A stretch of 14,526 bases of DNA, taken from positions 1 through 14,526 of the forward strand of contig JABCPU010001150.1 in assembly GCA_016800925.1 (NCBI GenBank), given 5' to 3'. Position 1 is the first letter of the stretch; each line of letters starts with the position of its first letter. The DNA is from Suillus spraguei. Taxonomy: Eukaryota > Basidiomycota > Agaricomycetes > Boletales > Suillaceae. This document shows, piece after piece, positions 7,865 through 14,526 of this stretch. The notes under the pieces were generated by a model. The model was not told the DNA's origin and did no database searches. It saw nothing but the letters and a program-made list of their open reading frames with translations. The position numbers and the translations under genes are program-made.

Positions 7865-8198
7865 TCAGCAGCGAACTGTTCCGTCAACAACAGCACCAAT
7901 AGGAAAGCAGAAACGCAACCCACCAGCGTGTTGCTGTGTGCAAATCCACCAGCCCCTCCTTAAAAATGCCAGCATATTTTAGCACCGTCCGGCTGATATT
8001 ACGAGGCCAAAAGGGTGAGTCATCAAGTAAAAGTTTGATGCAAAGCAAACTACCCCTACTTACAATCTCATAACAGACATCCCCCTCGTCGCAGCAGTCG
8101 CTGGCCTGGTTGCAAGGCTCTCCCCCTGGCTGACACGCACTTACAGACATCATAGATGTTGTTAGCGCAAGAATAACGGTGAGGAAGGAGAAATGCAT
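7865..8198 (-). CDS. Small secreted cysteine-rich protein, cystine-knot-like (copy 2)
   Basis: Proposed exons are 8198-8064 and 7933-7865, with a 130-base intron 7934-8063 (GTAAGT...CACAG), giving 67 residues. The signal peptide is MHFSFLTVILALTTSMMSVSA. Cysteines at 22, 29, 35, 36 and 42 repeat the C-x6-C-x5-CC-x5-C pattern of copy 1. Two more lie at 54 and 67 (C-terminal Arg-Cys). Residues between the cysteines are more acidic and less aromatic than in copy 1 (PGGEP against QWAWP). The start chosen is the Met opening the signal peptide; an in-frame Met 13 codons upstream would spoil it. Splice sites, stop and TATA box all match copy 1, so both copies may be expressed. Role unknown. Confidence 0.72.
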
Positions 8199-8279
8199 TG
8201 TTCGTTTGAAATAGTATGAACCGCTGAAGTGATTCAAAAATCTCTTTGGGGGTGAAGTGGACAGTATGAAGATGGCTTG

Positions 8280-8287
8280 CTTTTATA
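8280..8287 (-). promoter_or_regulatory. TATA box of secreted-protein gene copy 2
   Basis: On the minus strand this reads TATAAAAG, 81 bases before the ATG at 8198-8196. It is conserved with copy 1 in sequence and nearly in distance. Confidence 0.6.
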
Positions 8288-8426
8288 CTCGCAAAGTAGT
8301 GTTTCATCCAGCAATTCCGTTTGGCAGAATGGTTTAGGCGCAACCAGATTATCTCACGAGATGCTGAACTTAATAATTCTAATTCCTGCTCACTGCCAGG
8401 GAAACTTTCACGTCAGAACATTATTT

Positions 8427-8598
8427 TTTAAAAACAAAAAATCTAATTTATGTCCTTTGCAGAGTGGAACTCTGCGTAGGACAGTACTTTCTAATCTAAG
8501 GACACCAAGTGTCCTGGTTGCATCTCTGGGTTCGCGAACGCCCTGATGTGAGATGTGCGAGAGAGGTGACTATCTCATATATATGTTAAACACGTACT
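8427..8598 (-). mobile_element. 172-base SINE-like or MITE-like insertion with hairpins
   Basis: The insertion is flanked by a 12-base duplication, AGAACATTATTT at 8415-8426 and 8599-8610. The paralogous unit 1 has a single CAACATTATTTG at the matching place (about 6874-6885), the empty site. Inside are a long hairpin (8451-8483: TGTCC, GCAGAGT, loop GGA, ACTCTGC, GGACA), a second hairpin (8499-8515: AGGACAC, loop CAA, GTGTCCT) and the palindrome GTTCGCGAAC (8530-8539). On the minus strand the 3' end is A-rich, with an A run at the junction, which would fit a retroposed RNA. There is no coding capacity. A strand assignment from the A run is tentative; a foldback DNA element is the alternative. 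Confidence 0.65.
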
Positions 8599-8652
8599 AG
8601 AACATTATTTGAAAGTAGGGTCCACGGTAACGAAACCTCTCCCAGTGCTGAT

Positions 8653-8738
8653 TGACTTCAACTTGAATGCTTAGGTTGTCTAGCAATACGAAGGTAGTCT
8701 TAATGTGCCGTATAGATCTTTACGCTTAGGCCGTGTTC
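8653..8738. repeat. Truncated third unit of the array
   Basis: ACTTCAACTTGAATGCTTA and TAATGTGCCGTATAGATCTT here match 7650-7717 just left of unit 2, with one gap. The match stops at about 8738, where unit 2 goes on into its secreted-protein gene. A third unit therefore begins here and is cut off, with unrelated DNA beyond. Confidence 0.7.
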
Positions 8739-8740
8739 TC

Positions 8741-9502
8741 GATGTAGGCAAGCGGTATAACATCTCGATTCAACTCGTATCCAGCTCATCATTCCTAGGA
8801 ATGTCAAGAACAACACCTCGCGTAACGATCACGAGGCGGGTTGCAAGGCGTTTGTCAGTAATTTGTAGCAACAACCAAAGACAGTTCCGCGACTAATACA
8901 TAGGTACAATTTCTGATATTTTGGTTTGATGAACTTCTGGCCTGGTCAATATACCATTATTATCAATTTGATCATACAGCTGCAGCAATTATATTTGGTT
9001 GATCTTTCCCCTGATATCAAACAAAGCATAGATTATAATTTGTTGTGAGGCGCATATGTGCATGAATCACACACAATCAATTGCGTTGCTAACATTGAAA
9101 CAGGGATTCAGTACTATTGCGTCGAGGAAAGGGATGGGGCAACATATTTCGCTCGCTCCATATCTGTTATCATCTCCCGACCACTGAAAACCAGTCTCTC
9201 CAGGGGGCACTTTGACCCTGCCAAAAGTGCCTCCAATAGCTCATGAGGCTATGGCACCCCGTAAGTACTGAAATTGGAGGGAGCTTCCAGCACGTGCAAA
9301 ATTATTGGGTAACGAGAGAGCATCGAACAAATCGTCTAAAAGGCACGTACTCTAAGTGTCATGCACAACGTCAAGTACTGAATTTCGTGTGAGTAGCTCA
9401 AATATTTCTATTAGCTTAAATGTTACGTAGGTTCTTAATGAGAGAGAAGTTGGGACATAGCCGGAGTAAGAGGGGACTGCTTTTGAGAGACGTATAGCGA
9501 TC
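8741..9502. other. AT-rich intergenic stretch; no gene seen
   Basis: Short open frames exist (for example 9058-9246, plus strand), but none shows splice sites, family motifs or a paralogue. A 14-base palindrome, CATTCCTAGGAATG, lies at 8790-8803. The right end may be the 3' part of the minus-strand remnant upstream of 9503. Confidence 0.35.
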
Positions 9503-10440
9503 TCAACATTTGTCGGGTAAGCCCCCACAGGACCGAATGAAGCGAAGCGCACGATATTGAAAAACGACCTGGTGAATGACCTTGAGGATACGCATAGCGG
9601 ACGGTAGTCGCGAGCTAGATTGCGCTACAATGTCAGAATACTCCAACCCTTGTATGACCAGCTCCCGAAGTGCTGGGAGGTCGTCCAACCAAAATTGGGG
9701 ATGGTCCACTTTTCTTTCAAACGTGATAGAGAGACGATAATGGATTGATGTAAGGCTGAAGAACGCTTCGCATTTTGGTCGCCTCATTTCGGGGACGGTC
9801 AAAATCTAACGAGAGGTAGATATCCAGCCATAAGTCATGGCTGAAGGTTTGCTGCTCCCGTGAGTTTGTCCAATTAACAAACACAGACAGCCTACAACAT
9901 CAACTAGGTATGCTTAATGCAACCTCCCTCCATCTGCGCATTCTTGTCGACAGCATGGGAGCTATTAGCTTTGACGAGGTAGACAAAAAGTAGACTCCCA
10001 CTGGCAGGAGATCCGAGACACTGGAAAAGTTGGGGTAGGACCTTATCTGGTAAGCGCCAGAGAGCTGATACGCCGCAGTCCCGTATAACTTATCAGTGAA
10101 ATTCATCAACTGTATGATCTTGTCTTTCTTTCCAGTTTTCAATGGAGAATTAATTTTAATACCGTTGCATCACCATTTCCAGACTTTTCGGAGATCTCGT
10201 GCAAAATTACATCCAGCTGCTGTTGGTGTTCGGTAATGAGGACGGTCTTGAAAGTTTGCAATGCATGGCACACTGAGAAACCTGGAATATAAGGTTTGAA
10301 ATATTGATCTACTTATATGACATTGAACGTGCGAGCTGCCAGGACGAACATTATTATATGACTCTATAAAACTGAGTACTTACGAGTCCGAGACTACTTA
10401 TAAATTATACTTTTTTTTCATTGATTCATCCTGCAAGTTG
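9503..10440 (-). pseudogene. Degenerate minus-strand gene, possibly F-box/LRR-like (copy A)
   Basis: I cannot name this gene with confidence. On the minus strand an intron 10282-10383 (GTAAGTACTCAG...TTCCAG) leads into an exon that reads ITEHQQQLDVILHEISEKSG and then shifts frame. A frame at 10142-9900 contains STRMRRWREVALSIPS, and one at 9802-9503 contains CEAFFSLTSIHYRLSITFER and LDDLPALRELVI. Alternating leucines and the RRWREV phrase recall the variable LRR region of mushroom F-box proteins (weak, from memory). Frame changes and stops between the pieces indicate decay or missed introns. The first intron and the start of exon 2 recur in copy B (13490-13910). Confidence 0.3.
10282..10392 (-). 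repeat. Intron-containing repeat A (matches 13741-13911)
   Basis: Both places contain, on the plus strand, CTGGAATAT, then GAGCTGCCAGGAC, GAACATTATTA and ACTGAGTACTTAC in the same order. On the minus strand these are donor GTAAGTACTCAGT and acceptor ATATTCCAG of an intron, 102 bases here and 165 in the other copy. It marks two paralogous gene fragments on either side of the CorA-like gene. Confidence 0.6.
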
Positions 10441-10880
10441 GTGACAATAGTGAAGGATAAAAGTCTGGAACGTGGGGACGCAGGGGCCGTATGACATATA
10501 CAGTAATAGGGACGTGAGTTCGGTGTAATATTAATATTGACGGCGAGGCTTGTGGTCCGAGGTTAACGCGTAGCGTTTAGAGGCGTTGCACCTAGCGGAC
10601 TGCGAAAACGGCTATTTAATTATTCTACTTATGACCGGAGGAAACGGAACTGGTGGTAACCAATAGTATTACTAGCGCATGCCTCCGTGCCTCATGTATT
10701 TCCTTGATTCTCAGGACTCGCGGATTGAAAAGTATCTGGTGTGAGGCCAGACGGGCACATCATCCAGTAAATAATAAGGGAAGTTACATAATTTGAATTT
10801 GAAAATTAGTCGTAACTTATCAAGGGTTCTTCTTGGTTTGATGATGGTGGCCAGGTCTGGGTTAAGCGCCTGTCTAATAT
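10393..10880. other. Intergenic region upstream of the CorA-like gene
   Basis: No gene is supported. It includes a perfect 12-base AT palindrome, AATATTAATATT, at 10527-10538. The region lies between a minus-strand remnant and a plus-strand gene and so may hold divergent promoters. Confidence 0.35.
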
Positions 10881-10890
10881 GTATATATAT
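10881..10890 (+). promoter_or_regulatory. Possible TATA box of the CorA-like gene
   Basis: GTATATATAT ends only 12 bases before the ATG at 10902 and 36 before the in-frame ATG at 10926. If it is used, transcription would start after the first ATG, so 10926 would be the effective start codon. Confidence 0.3.
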
Positions 10891-10901
10891 TTTGTTCCCT
10901 C

Positions 10902-13071
10902 ATGGGATGGACTGATTCCAACACCATGGCAGTCAGACTCGGAAGAACAGTGACCGCCACCTTCACAGTACGCCATGACACCTTGACTCGGAAGGACGCT
11001 GCTCTTCAAAACCTCCCGGATGGTACTAAGAGACCCATGCCACCTGTGGTGCCTGCGCCGCCGTACGTTGTCTTCTTATTTTCCTTATTTTCCCAACTGA
11101 TATCTCCCCAGATATCGACATGCGGCACCATCGGGACCATGGCCATGGATGGACTTTGAGGTAGATTCTACGACCTCTACGACTACCATTGAACCATCCT
11201 GGCGGGGGTATCCTCAGAGCCAGTTTGGAAATTGGACTCCGGATCAAGTACGGCGTAGTAAAATGCTCGAAAAGTGTCTGGTGAATAAGACGAGCACCAT
11301 TTACTGGATGGATGTGCATGACGACGGGAGTTTTGCATGCCCATTATGGGAGGAAATGGTCATATTACGGTAGTGGGAACCGAAGATGAGGAGCTTTTTG
11401 GGAGATATTACAGGGACAGGTGAGTTTTACCTCCCTCGTGTGCTAGTCAGCGCATAAGATGGTTTTGCAGCGACCACCAAATATCAGAGTTCGATCAATA
11501 TTTGTGGATGACTTAACCTCGCCGGTCTTGCGTATGCTAGGTGCAAGGTACGCAGCGGTTTTTCACTCAACTACTTGCTCTGAGGCTCCTCATACTTAGT
11601 TACAACATCGAACCATTCTTTTTTACGTCCTCCATAAACTGGATACCTTCACGATATCAGGAAGCCCCTACCCATAAACAAGGAGACCGTGAATCCAAAT
11701 TTTCCGTTTTGGGTCCCATGCTAACGTTTTACGATAGACATTACTATTACCCTGCCATTTGTACGAACGCTGCGCAATAATTCTCGCACTTCTCAATTAG
11801 TACCCACCTATTCAACATCACTACCGCAATCCTCGGGTAAGTGACCCATCATCTGTCGTAGTCATCCTGTTCACCTTCTACAGATACAGATACTCACATC
11901 AACACCCAGGCTCCTTTCCTTATGAATGGTATGTTTATCAAGGCCCTTGCATTCGCATTCCGATATCTTTCCTAGATGGCGACATGCTCTTTATCGACCT
12001 CCTCGCAATTCACATGGTCCGCGGCGTGGAGACAAGCACCATCATCTCCTACCATCCTGAATCTACATGGTGCCGGACATCTGCGAAGCGCCTCCACTTT
12101 CTCATGCGGCTTGTAGGGGAAAGTGTGTACTGGCAAAAAATATTCGATAAATCAAAAGACCCGACTTTCCTCTTCCTCGCGATTTTGTGGTATGCACTAT
12201 ATGCATGGGATGAATCCTTTGAACTGCTCTACAAACATCTTAGTGAACTGGTATGTCATGTTCGTGCAAAGTAGAAGTATTGTGTTATTAAAGAACATCT
12301 AGGAGTTACAAGTACTGAAAGCAAATGATATCGAGCTTACGCGCAAGCTTCATATCCTCCAGGCGCATCTCTTGCACTATCAGTCACTGCTTCATAACTT
12401 TGAGGTCTCGGTGAAATTTATCGCGAACACCCAAAATCCGGCCATGGAATCTAGTACCTTCGATCATCAGCGCACAGAGTCGAAGGAACTTATGGAGACG
12501 GAATCCGGTAATCTACTCAGCGAAATTGATCGTCTAGCAAAGCGACGTGAGATGCTGAGCAACCGACTGAAGAATGTCATGGACCTTGCTTTTGCGAGTG
12601 TTAATATCGACGACAGTAAACAGACGCGAAAACTGACAGAGGCGACGGTCAGGGACTCGGCAGCTATGAAACAGGTATCCTTCTTTTCTGAAGCTAAAGT
12701 GACTTGACGAACACTAACAAACTTTTAGATATCGTACCTCACGATGGTCTTCCTTCCAGCAAGCTTCTTAGCCGTAAGCACGGAAGCTCTTTAGTGCGAA
12801 TCCATCTGACCTTATATACCCTCAGTCTGTGTTTGGAATGAACGTCACCGATTTCACTACAGGAGGTCTACAGACCCTCAGCCGTTACGTCGAGGTCACC
12901 GTGTCCCTCACACTCATCACAGTTTACATCGTTGTCACGCTACAGTCGCAAAGCACATTCCACGACCCCGATTCTCCATTCATACGACGTGCAGTGTGGC
13001 CATTGATTGCTTTATGGAAGATTGTGTGTAATTTAAAGACAAAGGAGAAGACGGTGAAAGAGATGGTATGA
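10902..13071 (+). pseudogene. CorA-like Mg2+ transporter family gene, ten exons, two one-base frame breaks
   Basis: Exons: 10902-11062, 11112-11419, 11471-11547, 11600-11688, 11738-11836, 11884-11928, 11976-12250, 12303-12674, 12729-12773 and 12826-13071; all nine introns are 47-54 bases, GT-AG. The product, about 572 residues, has a long soluble N-terminal part (WMDVHDDGSF, NIEPFFFTSSINWIPSRYQE, GDHITITLPF), a helical region (SEIDRLAKRREMLSNRLKNV) and two C-terminal membrane helices (FLPASFLASVFGMNV, VSLTLITVYIVVTL) with the GMN signature at 12835-12843. CorA proteins move divalent metal ions across membranes; in these long fungal relatives transport is unproven. Frame breaks: reading ends at TAG 11371-11373 unless one base is missing near 11347, after which GNGHITVVGTEDEELF continues; exon 2 to 3 also lacks one base. 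From exon 3 on all phases agree. It is either a young pseudogene or carries sequence errors. Confidence 0.82.
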
Positions 13072-13191
13072 GTCTTGAGGAGATTCATGGTGGACTCACG
13101 AACGATACACACTTTTTACGAACTATATGACTGTTGTAATGACTACTGACGCTGTTTACTGTGACCGTCCATTTAGCTAACAGAGCATCTT

Positions 13192-13595
13192 CCACTAGCA
13201 GCTGTGTAATGTAGACTTGGACCATTCCATCGATAAGTTTGCATTGTATAATCTGAATCCGTCGCGAGCTGAGCTTAAGCCTAATTGACAAAACATCACT
13301 AAAACATGATGCCGTTTACAAGCTCATTTCTTGGTCGGCGGCCTTACCAGATCCCCCACCCGATCGACTCCCCGTGAATGACCCAAACCAGACATCCAGC
13401 CCCATCACAGCATGTCAAATCTCCAATGCCCTCAAAACTCCTCTACAATCAAAGGCTATCTCCGCATTCCTTGCGACCCTGAAGAGCATCAACTGGGAGG
13501 CAGAGGTGTGTGGTCTGCACGGATCCAGGGGAGAGCATATTTCCACATCTCTACCGATGAATTTGAGCTGGGAACTTGATGGACGAGGTGGATAA
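13192..13595 (+). CDS. Unrecognised coding stretch, partial gene
   Basis: After a plausible branch point and acceptor (CTAAC at 13177, TAG near 13196) one frame reads CNVDLDHSIDKFALYNLNPS and stops at about 13288. A second frame then reads KHDAVYKLISWSAALPDPPP, continues NDPNQTSSPITACQISNALK and KAISAFLATLKSINWEAEV, and ends at 13593-13595. The two would form one protein if a base change or missed intron lies near 13285. A GT donor candidate follows WEAEV at about 13507. Composition looks like real protein (Pro-rich linker, amphipathic helices), but I recognise no family. It lies just downstream of the CorA-like gene and on the same strand. Confidence 0.35.
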
Positions 13596-13911
13596 CGTGT
13601 AATCTTACGAGAAGGGGCTTGAGCTTGATCATGGACCGTGCGAGACCATCATGATATCCACCTGTTGTTGGCGCCCGGTAACCATGATGATCCTGATACA
13701 CGGCTCTTGGTGCGTGGCAGACTAATCAGTATTGGGGAACCTGGAATATGGCTTGCAGACTGAGATGTTAATTTAGTGATTATTAATAAAATGACATTCG
13801 GTGTATCGCAATAGGTATACGGTCGCTCGTAAATGTGTGAGCTGCCAGGACACAGATGAACATTATTACATGCAGATAACGAGTGCTATAAGACTGAGTA
13901 CTTACAATGTC
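13489..13911 (-). pseudogene. Minus-strand gene fragment, copy B of the 9503-10440 remnant
   Basis: On the minus strand the intron 13905-13741 (GTAAGTACTCAG...TTCCAG) matches the intron of copy A, with extra sequence inside. The exon after it (from 13740) aligns loosely with copy A through TTACCGGGCGCCAACAACAG and GTGGATAT, where copy A has TTACCGAACACCAACAGCAG and CTGGATGT. Reading frames do not persist past about 13620 in that frame. An open frame 13701-13489 is probably a shifted reading. It overlaps the right end of the plus-strand stretch at 13192-13595, so at least one of the two is not functional. Confidence 0.35.
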
Positions 13912-14526
13912 TGCAAGTTGTGCAACATCGATGATTGATGATATCTGGCGGAGACTGGATAAATTTGCTTTTGAGTTGGTTCATGTTGTCGTCTTCTCAG
14001 TCGTTTGCATGTTGGTTGACGCTGAAGATTATGAATCGGATCTAGAACAGGCCCGGGTCTACCTCGACAAGGAAATGAAGCAACGTTGAGATTGAGCTGG
14101 ACACGAGGCACGGTGAGAAATATATATTGAAATCGTGGCTTGTACTTGAGCATGTGCTAAGCTCTTCCAAGCGCATCTGTCTTGGAGTGCATGGAACCGC
14201 ATGGGTACATGATAGCGTGCAGTGTGTAGCATGTCCTCTTCTGTGAACCTGTGATACTCAGAGGAGTTCGAGCCTGGAATACTAGTACGTCCTAGGTTAC
14301 CGAGAATGGATGATATGCGAACAAAGTTCAACAAACACGACTTGGTTCTTCCATTCCTACAGTGCAAAACGGGAAAAACCGACCTCCGCCACCACAATAA
14401 CACAGAACCATTTCTACATCACCCGATCCCATCTGATTTGTACCCAAACTGGTGGAATCGCCTCCGTTTGAACATAGCTACAAGCCTATCTGGTTACTTT
14501 TTAAAAATCCTCGATCTCAAAAATGA
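13912..14526. other. Right edge; no gene I can support
   Basis: Open frames exist on both strands: 13907-14089 plus (ending DLEQARVYLDKEMKQR), 14153-13902 minus and 14403-14059 minus. They overlap and none shows known motifs. If copy B is a minus-strand gene, its first exon would lie here upstream of the donor at 13905, within the minus frame 14153-13902. The plus frame is the more protein-like by composition. Confidence 0.3.

Larger units (their letters stand above)
7727..8627. repeat. Duplicated block, unit 2 (matches unit 1 at 6211-6904)
   Basis: This is the second unit of the array, carrying secreted-protein copy 2. Compared with unit 1 it has scattered substitutions, several small indels in the 3' flank and intron, and one large difference: the 172-base insertion at 8427-8598. 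The shared upstream part (GGTTTAGGCGCAACCAGATT) lies at about 8330-8349, against 6795-6814 in unit 1. Confidence 0.8.

Noticed and set aside
11370..11413. An extra 44-base intron in exon 2 of the CorA-like gene that would avoid the TAG
   Set aside because: It would remove the conserved-looking GTEDEELFGRYYRDR stretch and leads to a stop soon after. A one-base loss explains the data better.
13907..14089. 60-residue plus-strand frame with a plausible composition
   Set aside because: Its start coincides with the splice donor of the opposite-strand fragment and it has no recognisable family. It is mentioned under the right edge only.

Overview
This is fungal nuclear DNA, most likely from an agaricomycete basidiomycete. 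The evidence is short GT-AG introns (about 47-66 bases in the clear cases), a many-exon CorA-like transporter gene of a type common in mushroom-forming fungi, small secreted cysteine-rich proteins beginning MRFSFLTV, and remnants of hAT, LTR and Tad-like LINE elements. A Boletales-type ectomycorrhizal fungus would fit, but that is a guess. Nothing suggests a prokaryote, CRISPR array, rRNA or tRNA.

Left third (1-5450), transposon-rich. A decayed hAT transposase runs on the minus strand from the window edge to 938. There it meets a 475-base solo LTR (939-1413). One base later comes a 717-base non-autonomous element (1415-2131) with near-identical inverted arms of about 140 bases. A His/Asp/Pro-rich gene of unknown function (2643-4613, plus strand) is broken by two stops, a frameshift and a second, oppositely oriented solo LTR (3856-4328) with a perfect 5-base target duplication. 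A 5'-truncated LINE tail (5140-5450, minus strand) with poly(A) and a 13-base target duplication follows.

Middle (5450-8740), the most gene-like accessory region. A duplicated block carries two minus-strand genes for small secreted proteins of 69 and 67 residues. Each has a signal peptide and the cystine-knot-like spacing C-x6-C-x5-CC-x5-C, one intron, and a conserved TATA box. A third unit is truncated. The second unit alone carries a 172-base hairpin-rich insertion with a 12-base target duplication. The first unit preserves the empty site.

Right third (8740-14526). A CorA-like Mg2+ transporter family gene (10902-13071, plus strand, ten exons) has the C-terminal GMN motif and two membrane helices, but two one-base frame breaks in its N-terminal half. 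It is flanked by two diverged minus-strand copies of another gene fragment sharing an intron, possibly F-box/LRR-like. An unrecognised plus-strand coding stretch lies at about 13192-13595. The rest of the right edge shows nothing I can support.

The genes do not form a pathway. The window reads as a fast-evolving region where small secreted protein genes and fragments of larger gene families sit among successive transposon insertions.
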